Source: Callorhinus ursinus
Taxonomy: Eukaryota > Chordata > Mammalia > Carnivora > Otariidae
Direction of reading: 5' to 3'
Assembly: GCF_003265705.1 (NCBI RefSeq)
Contig: NW_020313288.1
Coordinates: forward strand, 2,733,723-2,797,722
Length of the DNA stretch: 64,000 nt
Part shown: positions 1-31,330 of the stretch, in pieces
Numbering within the stretch: the stretch's first letter is position 1
Layout of the letters: every line of letters begins with the position of its first letter
Notes under the pieces: generated by a model
What the model was told of the DNA's origin: nothing
The model's input: the letters and a program-made list of their open reading frames with translations, nothing else
The model's database searches: none
Made by a program: the position numbers and the translations under genes

Positions 1-1024
1 GAGAGTTCAGGGACTCTCCGGGTGAGGCCACGGCGCCACCTGACCCTACCCCCTGAGCCCCCAGGACCCTAGAAGCAGGTTGGTGACACAGCAGCGGGAA
101 TGCACGGCCGCTTCCTGGATGGACGCTCGCAGCAAAAGGGGAGGTCTTGGGTTGTCTCCAATCCCGTAGATCTTTGCCCTGTTTGGGTGCAGAACCCCCT
201 TTGAGAGGTTCTAGAAAGCTCTAGAAAGTTCTGGAAAACCCCTCCCCCCCTGGAGGTACGCATAATTCGGGAGCCTCTGGCCACCTCTCAGATGGCGGTA
301 GCAAGGCTCAGAGAGGGTGAGAGAAGAGCCTGGATCACACAGCAGCAACCGTCGGCTCTCCCCCATGCACGGCCGGCGAGATTGTGCGGTTTTCTTTGCT
401 GTTGATTCATAACGAATGGCAGATGGGAAGTCCGATAGGGGGCCCCCCTGTTGGGTCACTGGGGCTGGTAGGCACTGCCCTGCTCACCCGCCCTCCCGCC
501 CACAACCGGATGGCTGTGAGGAGAGGTGCTGCCCAAGGCTGGAGGCCTGAGCGACTTCCCACTCTTGCGGCCGTTGAAGAAAAGCAGAAAGAGGTCTGAC
601 CCAGGCAGAGCCGGGAGGGCCGCAGAACAGAAAGAACCAGCTTGGCAAAACCAGGAGGCCGGGCTGAGTCACAGACGCACAGGACACGGAGGGGCCCCCT
701 CTGCCGAGTGTTTCCCCAAGGGGACACCAGGCCCCCACAGGCCACAACAGGACCGGGGTGTGGGGACCTTGGCTTACCATCTTCCGTGGCTGCCAGGGGC
801 CTCAGAGAAAATGAACCAGCTCCTCCATCCCCACCCTCCTAGTGGCCCAGCCTCTGAGAATCTCTCCAGCTTCAAAATAAATCTCCTTTCTGGAGCTTTG
901 ACAGGTGAGCTGCTTCCTTTCCCCATGCCAGCCGCCGTGCGGGACATCTGTCACGTTTCAGTTCATTCGGGAATACCAGGGTGCGCCTGGGTGCATATTT
1001 TTAAGACACACACACACAGCGCAT
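1..1024. other. intergenic, no recognised feature
   Basis: I see no gene or clear repeat here. The interval is GC-moderate, with a short (AC)5 run at 1,008-1,017. It lies beyond the 3' end of GNA11; short reading frames in it have no recognisable protein. Confidence 0.5.
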
Positions 1025-2165
1025 AAAACATGAATATACAACCTAATAAATTCTTGTGAAACCAACAACCACGTGACTGGCACCCAGGTGAAGAGGAAGG
1101 ATGTCGTCAGCCCCAGGAGGGTGCCCAGATTTTCCTTCCTTCTGCCCAGTGGCCCAAAAGGCTCCGAATTCCACGGTATCCTGTGTCCAGGGAGCACTTT
1201 TTGGTAATAAGATTTATCTTGCCCTTCATTTCTAAAATTTAGATGGCGCCGTATTCACTTTCTTGGGTGTGCGGCTCTATGAGTTTCAACAGAGGTACAG
1301 ACGTGGAAATTACCACCCGCACAGTGGCCACGAGGTGGCTCCATCCCCTGAAAATCTCCCTCCAGGTGCCCACCCCCCCGCTGGGTCCTCAGACCCTCAA
1401 CCCAGCTCCAGTCCCTGGAAACCGCTGATCTTCATTGCCATGATTTTTAAAATATTTCTCAGGATGTCTTATCAAGGCAAGCCTACTCTTATGTGGCTTT
1501 TCAGGTTGGCTTCTCTCCCTTACCGTTTGAGATTCACGTCTTCAAGCAGGGGTCCCAGGCCTCCTTCTGACCACTGAGCGGCTGTGGGGCACTGCCCAGC
1601 AAGGTTCATCCACAGAAGACAGGGCGCTGTTTCCCATGCAGGGTGATCGTGAAGACCGGCTGCTACAAACACACGTGTTCATTTCTCCAGGATAAAGCCC
1701 TCGAGGCGGGGTTTGTGGGGCCAGGGTCTGCAAGGCACCGTGAACGGCTTCCCAAAACCGCCGCACCATTGCGCATGGGCAGCCGCGATGGATGACACAC
1801 CATTGTTGCTCGGCGTCCTCTTCAACACGTGGTGGTGTCGTATTTTTCATTCTAGCCACTCTAAGACGTGCGTGATGGTGTCTCCTTAGGGAGTTAATCC
1901 GCGTCTCCCGGAAGAACTAACGGTGTCTAGGCGCCCTCCGTGTATCCTCCTCGGGGAAGGATCTAGTCACGTAATTTGTCGTTTCTTTTACTGCGTCGTT
2001 GTCTTATGACTGCGTTTGGGAAATTTTTGTATGATCTTGATACAAGTCCCTTATTGGGTGTGTGGTTTGCAAATATTTCCTCCTAGTCTGTAGGTTGGCT
2101 TTTCATCCCCTTAACTGTGTCTTTCGTGGAGCAAAAGTTTTAAATTTCAATGCTGTTCGATGCCC
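1025..2165 (-). repeat. old L1 fragments
   Basis: The sequence matches, by memory, L1 3'-half DNA read in reverse. Near 1,060 it recalls the GTGAAACCATCACCAC type of L1 tail. At 2,030-2,150 GATACAAGTCCCTTATTGGG and TTTGCAAATATTTCC correspond to the ORF2 end seen in reverse. It is diverged and interrupted by the SINE at 2,166. Confidence 0.6.
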
Positions 2166-2373
2166 TTTTTTTTTTTTTTTAGATTTTTATTTGTTCATTT
2201 GACAGAGAGAGAGAGAGACAGCGAGAGCAAGAACACAAGCAGGGGGAGTGGGAGAGGGAGAAGCAGGCTTCCCGCCCAGCAGGGAGCCCGATGCGGGGCT
2301 CGATCCCAGGACCCCGGGACCGTGACCTGAGCCGAAGGCAGACGCTCCACGACTGAGCCGCCCGGGCGCCCCT
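2166..2373 (-). mobile_element. CanSINE (tRNA-Lys SINE)
   Basis: Poly-T, then AGATTTTTATTTG, a GA-rich tract, then CCGATGCGGGGCTCGATCCC and the inverted head GCCGCCCGGGCGCC. It is inserted in L1 sequence that resumes after it. Confidence 0.9.
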
Positions 2374-2570
2374 GAATGTTACATTTAGATTTATGATCCT
2401 CGTGTTCATTTTTGTGTAGGTTGAGGTTCTTCCTCCCTCCTCCTCCTCCTCTTCTTTCTCCTCCTCCTCCTGCGTGTGGGCGTTCAGTTTTCCAGCACCA
2501 TTTGTTAAGAAGCCTGTCAACTGTCATCTCCTTTCAGGCCCTCCACATCTTGCCTTGTGTACCCCGTGCA
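2374..2570 (-). repeat. L1 fragment, continuation after SINE
   Basis: TTCAGTTTTCCAGCACCATT followed by TGTTAAGAAGCC is a well-known L1 ORF2 segment read in reverse. A TCC/CTT-rich simple repeat (2,427-2,472) is embedded in it. Confidence 0.65.
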
Positions 2571-2849
2571 CCCCTGAATCATCTTGTCCTCTGGTGAGTT
2601 GATTCTCTTAGGTAAAGTCCCTCTTTGCTTCTTTGCTTTTCTTTACCAATTCACAACTGAATTAAGAAACCTAAACATCGTGTTTCATTTTTGCCAGTTT
2701 TGAACTTTATCTGAGTAGAACTGCACAGGATGAACTCTGGAGAGTCTGGTTTCTACCCCTGACTCCGCTTTGCGTTTGCGACACAACGTACTGCCACACG
2801 CGGTTGTTAAGTCCTCCGTCCTCACGGCTGAGTAGCCCACCGTCCCTTC

Positions 2850-3330
2850 ATCCATTCTTTTGTTTTTCTGATCAGCATTTGATACTTGTGATGTTTCATT
2901 GACATGACTTTGTATCGGTTTCAGGTGTACCGCACACAGACCCAATTTTTGTGTTATATCGTGAAATGATCACCACAATGGGGTCCAGTTAACGTCTGGA
3001 CCCACATGTAATCACATTCTGTTTTCCTGTGATGAAAAAGCCTAAGGTCTACTCTCAGCAGCTTTCAGATATGTTGAGTACGATCCCCATGCTTCGCTAT
3101 CCTCCCGTCGTACTGTTGACGGGTGTCTGGTTAAATTTCAGCTCAGGGCTGCACTGAGCAAATAGGCTGCGGGCACTCAGCACATGCCGTTGGGTGACCG
3201 TCTGTCTGACTTTCTGTGGAATAATACCTCTGTGTGGCAGTGCTAGGTTATGAGCTATTTCCCAGATACTATCTTTTGCCAAAGTGCATGCACCATTTTA
3301 CACTCCCACTAGCTCTGGTGAGTTTTCATG
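2850..3330 (-). repeat. L1 3' end fragments
   Basis: GTGAAATGATCACCACAATG followed by GGGTCCAGTTAACGTC is the reversed L1 3' UTR. CATTTTACACTCCCACTAGC near 3,292 is another L1 3' landmark. Diverged and rearranged. Confidence 0.65.
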
Positions 3331-3420
3331 GGATGCATTCATTCCTTCCCTCCCCGTCTCCTTCATTCACAGATGACATGCTCCTTTCTGCTTCTCTGGT
3401 ATTAAAATTTTCCTTTCTGC

Positions 3421-3626
3421 TCGGGGCGTCTGGGTGCCTCGGTTGGGCATCTGGCTCTTGGTTTTGGCTCAGGTCATGATCTCGGGGTCCTGGGATCGAG
3501 CCCCATGTGAGACTCTGTACTCAGCAGGGAATCTGCTTGGGATTCTCTCTCCCTCTCCTTCTGCCCCCTCCGCCCACTTGCGCATGCACGCACGCACGCT
3601 CTCTCTCTAAAATAAATAAAGCTCTT
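3421..3626 (+). mobile_element. CanSINE, older subfamily
   Basis: Head GGGGCGTCTGGGTGCCTCGG, box CTCAGGTCATGATCTCGGGG, CT-rich region, and tail AAATAAATAAAGC. More diverged than the copy that follows it directly. Confidence 0.88.
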
Positions 3627-3643
3627 AAAAAATGTCTTTTCTG

Positions 3644-3840
3644 GGGCGCCTGGGTGGCTCAGTCGGTTAAGCGACTGCCTTCGGCTCAGGTCATGATCCT
3701 GGAGTCCCGGGATCGAGTCCCGCATCGGGCTCCCTGCTCGGCGGGGAGTCTGCTTCTCCCTCGGACCCTCCCCCTTCTCATGCTCTCTCTCTCTATTTCA
3801 TTCTCTGTCTCAAATAAATAAATAAAATCTTTATAAAAAT
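3644..3840 (+). mobile_element. CanSINE with 16-bp target-site duplication
   Basis: A full-length copy from GGGCGCCTGGGTGGCTCAG to an A-rich tail, flanked by direct repeats AAAAATGTCTTTTCTG at 3628-3643 and 3841-3856. The first repeat overlaps the A-tail of the older SINE, so this is an insertion beside a SINE tail. Confidence 0.95.
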
Positions 3841-4039
3841 AAAAATGTCTTTTCTGCTTAATGAAGAATAGGATATTTACATCATTTCCAAGTACCTCCC
3901 ACTCCTCAGATGCCGGGAGTCCATGGCTGTCCCTCCCTGGACCCTGTCCTTGGCCACACCTAAGGTCATGCCCACCCCCAGGAGTGGCCAGAAGGCAATG
4001 CTGGGATCCCAAGTTTTTAACCGATGAATCATTTATTTG

Positions 4040-4180
4040 GATAAGACAAGAAAGTCTTCATCCAGCGATTCCCACTCCTAGTTTTATGTCCCAAAGAACG
4101 GAAAGCGGAACTCAGGTACTTACACACCTGTGTTCATAGCAGCATCCTTCACAGCAACCAAAAGGTGGAAGCAATCCAGG
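4040..4180 (+). repeat. L1 3' end fragment
   Basis: CCAGCGATTCCCACTCCTAG and GTGTTCATAGCAGCATCC are diverged versions of the common L1 3' phrases (CCAGCAATCCCACTTCTGGG; GTTCACTGCAGCATTATTC). Confidence 0.7.
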
Positions 4181-4379
4181 ACAGGTCAGCAGGGCAGGCT
4201 TCGTGGGTGTGCGAACCTGGCCCTGCAGGTTTTCCGACTTGAAATTCTCCTACTGTTCTCCTACTGCGTTGTCATTTAGCCCCTGCCCGAGCCTAGCTGG
4301 ACGGGCTGCGGCTGGTGCCCAAGTCCCGCAACCGCTGGCCTACCGTCAGGGCAGGGAACTGGCCACTAGGTGCCTTGGT

Positions 4380-4700
4380 TTCCCTATTAGAGCGGGATGA
4401 GAGGCCCTCCCCCGGAGAAAACGCGCTTAGGGCTGCAGGTGGGCGGGGTGGCCAGAGAGCGGGCGAGCGGCACCTGCCGGCCGCGGGGGTCATGACGTCC
4501 AGGTGCGCTGGCAGTCTGGCGGGGCCTGCTCCTCCCCGCCGCCCGCTTCCCGGATCCTGCCACTCCTCTGCTTCCACCTGGTCCGCCCCCATCACGCCCG
4601 CCAGGACCAACGCAGTCCCCTCCACCTTGGTCCCCAGCCCCGCCCTCGCCCCCAAGTCCGCCGCCCTCCCCTCAGCGGCCACCAGAGGGCGTCCGTGAGC
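4380..4700. promoter_or_regulatory. small CpG-rich block with CTCF- and CRE-like motifs
   Basis: CpG-enriched compared with its flanks. It includes TGACGTCC at 4,493 (CRE-like), GGGCGGGGTGG at 4,442 (GC box) and CCACCAGAGGGCGT at 4679-4692 (close to the CTCF core). It lies about 1.7 kb beyond the predicted GNA11 3' end. Function is inferred only from motifs. Confidence 0.4.
4679..4692 (+). promoter_or_regulatory. CTCF-like motif
   Basis: CCACCAGAGGGCGT, preceded by GCGG, in the CpG-rich block beyond the GNA11 3' end. Good agreement with the CTCF core. Confidence 0.45.
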
Positions 4701-4859
4701 ACCCGAGTCAGGTCCCGCCCTGTTCAGCCCACAGCCCTCCAGGACTCCCACCTCCCTGGGGCCCAAGTCCTCCCCGCGTGGTCCCCTAGGCCCTGCACGA
4801 TCTGCTCCTGTCCCCTCCGCCGGCCCTCCCCTCCTCCTTCTCTACCCCTCACTCACTCT

Positions 4860-5105
4860 GCTCCAGCCACACAGGCCCCCTGGCTGTTCCTCCAATATGT
4901 AAGCCCAGTGCTGCCCCAGGACCTTTGCATAGGCTGTGCCCGCTACCTGCAATGCCCTCTCCTCTTGTCACTATTGTTACTCATCCTGCCCTCCCGCTCT
5001 ATTTTTCTTCATAGATTAAGTTCTGGTGGTAAGTGCTACCTCCTTTGCCATACCGCAGTGCCTGGGACAGTGCCTGGCACCATGGGCCTTCAAGGAGTAT
5101 CCGAC
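4860..5105 (+). repeat. L2 LINE fragment, 3' end
   Basis: CAGGACCTTTGCATAGGCTG, then TATTTTTCTTCATAG and CAGTGCCTGGGACAGTGCCT are typical of the L2 3' end in sense orientation. Confidence 0.75.
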
Positions 5106-5119
5106 AGACAAACAAGGGA

Positions 5120-5776
5120 ATAAAACCAGAGGAGGATGTGCAGAAATTGAAACCCTTGTGCACGGCTGGTGTGAGTGTGAAACGGGGCAGATACTGGCAA
5201 AGGGGTTGGTGGTTCTTCCAAAAGTTAAATCGAGAACGACCATATGATCCAGCAATCCCACTTCTGTGTCTATACCCAACAGAACTGGAAGCAGGGTCTC
5301 GAACAGTTATTTGCACACCCATGTTCACTTCAGCACGATTCACAATAGCCAAGAGGTAGAAACAACCCAAGTGTCCGCTGATGGAGGAACAGTAAAGCAC
5401 AAAGTGGTTCATCCATAAAATGATTATTCAGCCTGAAGAAGAAAGGAAGGGACCCTGACACCTGCCACGACTCGGAGGGACCCCGAGGACACCGGGCTCA
5501 GTGAGAGGAGCCAGACCCAGAAGGACACATCCCGCAGGAGGACCCCACTCCCAGGAGGTCCCCAGAGGAGTCCCGTCCACACAGACAGAGAGGGTGGGAG
5601 CCGGGGCTGGGGCAGGGGGTGGGGAGTCCGTGCTTCGTGGGGACAGAGTCTCCGTGTGGGGAGATGGAAAGTTCTGGAGACGGAGGGTGGGGGTGGTCAC
5701 AGGACGGTGTGAGTGTGCTTCACGCCGCTGAGCTGTGCACTTAGAAGATGGTAAATTTTGTTATGTGTACTTACCA
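5120..5776 (+). repeat. L1 3' end, GC-shifted
   Basis: ATATGATCCAGCAATCCCAC and GATTCACAATAGCCAAGAGG mark the L1 3' end. From about 5,460 the element becomes GC-rich (GAGGACCCCACTCCCAGGAG) and is closely similar to copies at 39,890-40,230 (reverse) and 44,620-44,890. It ends GGTAAATTTTGTTATGTGTA, an L1 terminus, where a SINE has inserted. Confidence 0.85.
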
Positions 5777-5974
5777 TTTTTTTTTAAAGATTCTATTTAT
5801 TTATTTGAGAGAGAGAGAGAACGAGAGATAGAGAGCACGAGAGGGAAGAGGGTCAGAGGGAGAAGCAGACTCCCCGCCGAGCAGGGAGCCCGATGTGGGA
5901 CTCGATCCCGGGACTCCAGGATCATGACCTGAGCCGAAGGCAGTCGCCCAACCAACTGAGCCACCCAGGCGCCC
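5777..5974 (-). mobile_element. CanSINE in L1 tail
   Basis: Reverse copy from poly-T/AAAGATTCTATTTATTTATT to GCCACCCAGGCGCCC. Flanking duplications TACTTACCATTTT (5768) and TACTTACCACTTTT (5975) support the insertion limits. Confidence 0.92.
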
Positions 5975-5987
5975 TACTTACCACTTT

Positions 5988-6361
5988 TTAAGAAGGAAAA
6001 AAGCCCCAGAGAAGACTGCAGAGACAAGCCCAACCTCCTCAGTTTACAGAAATAAATACAGAATGTCCAGAACCTGGGCTCCTCAGTCCCCGACCAAGTC
6101 AGGAGGCACTTCTCTTGCCGGATGGTCTGGCCCGGCAGTACAGACAAATGGAGTCAGGGCCCAGTCGGGGAACCTCAGAGCAGGGGCCCTGGTGCCAAGG
6201 CCAGAGGCACATCCCGGGGCAGCCGTGGCCCCCGCTCCCGTGAGCTCACACACCAGCCAGCCACACGAGGACCAGGCAAGACCCTCCAGAGCTCGGGCAC
6301 CCCTGCATTGCCCATCACCCACCCACCATGGCCAGCAATCAGAAATAAGCCAGAGGGGGCC
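5988..6361. other. intergenic, beyond GNA11 poly(A) site
   Basis: No gene or clear repeat seen. The 6,060-6,340 part is GC-rich single-copy-looking sequence that lies just past the predicted GNA11 cleavage site. Confidence 0.4.
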
Positions 6362-6380
6362 ACAGCATTTAGGAACAAAA

Positions 6381-6386
6381 TTTATT
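6381..6386 (-). terminator. GNA11: GNA11 polyadenylation signal AATAAA
   Basis: Minus-strand AATAAA (TTTATT on plus) in an A/T-rich context. Cleavage is expected 10-30 bases further on, near 6,355-6,370. No other AATAAA was seen on the minus strand between the stop codon and this site. Confidence 0.7.
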
Positions 6387-8440
6387 CCAATTTAAAACAG
6401 AATTCATTTCAGGAGAAAGATATGAAAAGTCAATTTCCATCAGCTATCTCTGGATTAAGGGGTCAGGGCCCCGACACGGTGAGCGAAGCCCGCCGCCCCC
6501 CACCCCTGCCCCAACATGGCAGTCTTGGCCCTGGGAGGTTGGCACAGAGCTAATGGGCCTGTCCCCCAGCACGCACAACAATACATGCATTTCAAATGAC
6601 AAAAAGTTTAAAAACAGTATTTTATATAATATTCTTCTTTAAAATAGGTTAAGGTTGAAACCGTCTGAAATCAGGACTGTGTAATATACAAGTATAACCA
6701 GAGGAGGTCCACTGGCGGCCGGCGCACCTCCCGCACTGCCGCTCGGGGGCGCTGGCACTGGGACGTCTCTGGGGGGGGGGGGGGAACCTGACAGTGGGAG
6801 GAGGATGGAGCCCCCCCAGGGTGGAAAACGAGAAAAACAAGCCTCACACCATGGGCGAGGGAGGGGCCCGGACCACCCAGGCCCCACCGGCAGAGCGGTC
6901 TCCAACCCTCTAGGGCACACGGCGGTGTCCCCGCCCTCCGGTCCTGGGCCCTCAGGGTTTCAGAAGCGCTGGGCGGGGGTGGCATGGTGCTCCAGCCAGG
7001 CTTTGGCTCTAGGGTGCTTGGCACACTGCTCCCTCTGGGAAGAATTAATACTTCGGGTGCCCAGGCTCACAGGCTCAGGTCACCCCCCCCCCCCCCCCCC
7101 CGCCCCAACCCAGTTCCCTTGTGATCTTGGCTGAGACATGGCGATGCGCACCCTGCGAGGACCCCGAGTCCCCTGGGCAGGCCCCCCGCCAGCAGCACCA
7201 TCTGCTCTGGCACTGAGGGTGCATGCTGGAGGCTATGGCACGCCCCCTCCCATGCAGACACGTGGCACCGTGAGGGCCCGTCCTGCCCCCAGAGAGGGCT
7301 GGGCACTAGGAATGTCACCGCCCCACCCTGAAGGGGCTCCCCAGTCGCCACAAGGCCCCTCCTAGCTCTCTCCTCCGACACCGGCAGGCCGGCCCCTGCG
7401 TCAGGTGAGCGGAGGGAGCGGGGCCAGGCACAGTGGACGCCAGCATCGGGGCTGCTGTCCGAGTCGTTTCTACTCTTTGCTGGCGGCCCAGACCAGCAGC
7501 GGCCACACAGACCGCGACCGGGCCGTGTCCAGATGCAGCGGGTGGGTCCAAGGCCTGGCAGTTCATTCCCGCTACATTGTGCAAATCAAAACAACCCACA
7601 GAAAAACACTGTAGTGCTCAGTCCACATCAGATGAAAACACCCCCCCCCCCCGCTTGTTCCCACCCTCCGAGCCCCTTGGAAGAAGGGGACCCGGGAAAG
7701 GCGGCCCGTGGCTCTGGCTCAGTGCGTGGCCATGGCCGTGGCCAGGCCTGGAAGCCACCCGGGGCCGCAGTGCCAGCAGCCACTGGCCCTCCATGGCTCG
7801 GGGCAAAGTGCGCGTCGTGCTGCGTGCTCACCTCCCGGGGCAGGGGGCTCGGGAGCAGAAGTGGGGGATGTGGGAGAAGGGCTTGCGCCGGAGGCCGCGC
7901 CCGGGAACCGCCGCGGGCGACTCCCTTCTCTGCCTCTCGGGGACAGACCTGAGAATATTCTGAAGAAGTCCCCACTCCACGCTCACTGTTTCCAAGCTGG
8001 TTTCAAAACAGAACTAATCAAAAGTGGCTCCCAATCCAGAAGGGCCCTCTCCCGGCTCCCTGGGCACAGTGGGGCGCCCTTGACCCCTCGGGGGTGTCTG
8101 GACAGCAGCCTGTGGGTCCCGGGAGCCAGCTCACTGCCTTCCTTTCCTCACCCGGAAAAGAAAAAAAAAAAAAGTTAGGCACTTCCCAGGGCGGGCAGCG
8201 GGGGGCGCCACCCACCCCCACTTCTTGGAGTCCAGGACGTCAATAACTTAGGGAGCGAGAGAAAGAGAAGTCATAGTCTGGGGTGGGGAGCCTCGGTGGT
8301 GAGGGCCAGGAGCAAGGGGGGCGGGCCGGCGGGTGGCTCTGTCCCCGCTGGGCGCCAGGGGGCCGCCGGCCTGCAGTGGGGGCGCGCGTGCCCGCGTGTC
8401 TTGTCTCCGCTGGTCTTGTCTCCTTCTTTTCCTTTTTTTT

Positions 8441-8442
<2 letters not shown>

Positions 8443-8473
<31 letters not shown>
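8443..8473 (-). repeat. A31 homopolymer in GNA11 3' UTR
   Basis: T31 on plus, preceded by two T8 runs separated by CC. On the GNA11 transcript this is an internal oligo(A). Confidence 0.95.
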
Positions 8474-8477
<4 letters not shown>

Positions 8478-8724
8478 GAAAAAAGCGAGCCACGAGTCAA
8501 GGCCAGGAAAAGGCTGCCGCGCCGCTGACACAGATGAGAAAGTGCACGGGGGTGTATAGAAAGAAACACATACGTCCCCTGATAGCTGTGAAATAAAAAC
8601 CCTTTGTTAAAAATAGGAAAACAAAATCAACTCGTCTGTGGGCAGAGCCGGGCGGGCTCGGCGCCCGGAGGAAGGCCCGCCCAACGGCTGTCCCTGTCCC
8701 CTGGGGGCGGTGGCGGCGGCCGGG

Positions 8725-29670
<20,946 letters not shown>

Positions 29671-29747
29671 CTAGGGCATCAGCCCTCACGGTCTCCCGGG
29701 AGGCGCCCTGGCATCGCCAGGCCGGAAACGAACCTTCCTCTCCTCCG

Positions 29748-29992
29748 TTAAGCATTCAGGGAACGCCTCCTGTATACCGGGCCGGAGCCCAGCACTAATG
29801 CAGTGCCTGCTGTATGCCAAGCAGGAAACAAGCACATTAACGGAATGCCCACTATAAACCAGGCACGAGCCAGGCGCGGCGCCTCTTATATGCTGGCCAC
29901 GTACGAGTCGTCCATGCAGTGCCTGCTGTATTCCAGGCAGGGAACAAGCATTAATGAGGCGCCTACTTTATACCAAGCGCTGCTTTAAGCCC
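29748..29992. repeat. compound tandem repeat, about 39 bp in 116-bp higher-order units
   Basis: Six units resemble GCCTGCTGTATNCCAGGCAG joined to AACAAGCATTAATG. The unit at 29801 (CAGTGCCTGCTGTATGCCAA) recurs at 29917 (CAGTGCCTGCTGTATTCCAG), 116 bases later, about three times 39. The core looks like the MIR/L2 phrase GCGCCTACTATGTGCCAGGCA. Confidence 0.85.
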
Positions 29993-30599
29993 TTTAAACC
30001 AACCCTACTGCCCGGTTGATTTTACTGGAACATAGCCAAGCCCTTCGATTTACATGTGGAGCCGAGCTGCTTTCACCCTGCACCCGCCCAGTCCTGTGGT
30101 TTCAACAGCCCTAAACTATTTACCATCTGGCCTCATACAGAAAGAGACCTAGAACAAGGTTCAAACACGGAGAAGATACTCAATCAAGGTGTTTTGAGTG
30201 ATGGAAAAAGAATAAAAGAGCCTGAAGTGGTCCCAGCGCGGCAAACCCATTTTACAGACAGGGAAGCTGAGGCTCCACTAGGCACGGTTCCCTGCTATGG
30301 CACCTCTCCCAGCCCTGACCCGGTGAGACCGCCCCCACCTCCTCTCCCCACCTGGCCGTGCCCAGACCCCATCACACACCTTCCGAGCTGCACCTTGACA
30401 CGCTGTTCTTGCCTATCTTGAGATATGAGGTGAAGGGAGGGTCAAAGTCTCCATTTATTAATTGAGTGGGTGTGTGGGAAGATTTGCTCCCTGAAGCTCT
30501 CCTCTCTGGGGCTTCCAGCTGCACCTTGCTGGACACACAGCCAGGGTGGGGGAGGGGGTCCGTGGGGCTCCCCCCACAAATAGAAGCTCCCTGTGTTGT
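29993..30599. other. intergenic, MIR-like fragments
   Basis: CAAACCCATTTTACAGACAG followed by GGAAGCTGAGGC (30,243-30,274) is a MIR phrase in reverse orientation. The remainder is unassigned. Confidence 0.45.
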
Positions 30600-30850
30600 G
30601 GGCCGCCCCCGTGACCAGCAGACCGTGAGCTCCAGGAGGGCAAGTCTGGGTCACCAGGGGGTCCTCTCCCCCTCTGCAGCGACATGCCCGTGCGCCCGGT
30701 GCTCGGTGGATAGGACAAGCAGAATCCCCCACCCATTGTGCAAGGCCCATGTGTGCGGGGAGCTTTGTCCATCTCATTCCCTGTGGTGCCCCCAGCACTA
30801 ACACAGCACCTGGCAAATAGTGGGTGCTCCATAAATGTTTCTGAAACCAG
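30600..30850 (+). repeat. L2 3' end
   Basis: GTGAGCTCCAGGAGGGCAAG near its start and CAGCACCTGGCAAATAGTGG then GTGCTCCATAAATGTTTCTG at its end are L2 3' landmarks. Confidence 0.75.
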
Positions 30851-30954
30851 CGAAGAAGCCCAGCTGTCTGGCATGCTTGTCCTCATTCTCTGGAGAAGAA
30901 GAAATCACTGTCCTTTCTTCCCTTCTGCGCTCCTGCTCCTTGCTGCTGTCGGCC

Positions 30955-31092
30955 TCCTCGTGCAGGGCCTGAGGGGAGCCCGCTTCTCCCTCTGCCTGCC
31001 ACTCCCCATGCTCGTGCCCTCTCCCTCTCTCTCTATCAAGTAAATAAAGAAATAAAAATAAAATCTTAAAATAAAAAAAATAAAATAAAATT
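30955..31092 (+). mobile_element. 5'-truncated CanSINE
   Basis: Only the 3' half is present: GGGAGCCCGCTTCTCCCTCT, CT-rich region and a long A-rich tail. It is inserted directly upstream of an L1 fragment. Confidence 0.8.
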
Positions 31093-31330
31093 CTGGAAAA
31101 TGCCAACTACGGAAATCCATAGTGACTAAAAGCAGGTTTCTGGTTGCCTGGGGACAGGCAGGGGCACAGGGAAACTTTCTGGGGTGATGCAGGTGTTTTT
31201 CACCATTTTGATTGGGCCAGTGGTTGCGCAGGGGTCGACATAGGACAAAACTCCACTACTTGAGGATTTTAAACACGGGCAATTCATTGCATGTCAGCTA
31301 AGCCTTCATAAAGCTGCAAAAACAAGAAAT
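31093..31330 (+). repeat. old L1 3' end
   Basis: GGTTTCTGGTTGCCTGGGGA and CATTTTGATTGGGCCAGTGG are in the order of an L1M-type 3' UTR. Confidence 0.6.

Larger units (their letters stand above)
6362..8724 (-). other. GNA11: GNA11 3' untranslated region
   Basis: This interval runs from the stop codon to the only minus-strand AATAAA found downstream (6386-6381), about 2.35 kb. It has no young SINE. It contains an A31 tract on the transcribed strand (8473-8443), C/G homopolymers near 6,771 and 7,083, and an AU-rich stretch at 6,600-6,665. The exact cleavage site is inferred, not seen. Confidence 0.75.

Noticed and set aside
2179..2520. Short reading frames of about 110 codons over SINEs
   Set aside because: They are translations of CanSINE GA-rich and tRNA-like parts, and recur wherever the SINE does.
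3644..3720. tRNA gene
   Set aside because: The CanSINE heads derive from tRNA-Lys but lack an intact cloverleaf and carry SINE tails and target duplications.
1..6350. Exons of GNA15, the expected next gene on this side
   Set aside because: No Galpha motif (GxGxSGKS, DVGGQ, NKxD) occurs in any frame here; the gene would lie beyond the window.
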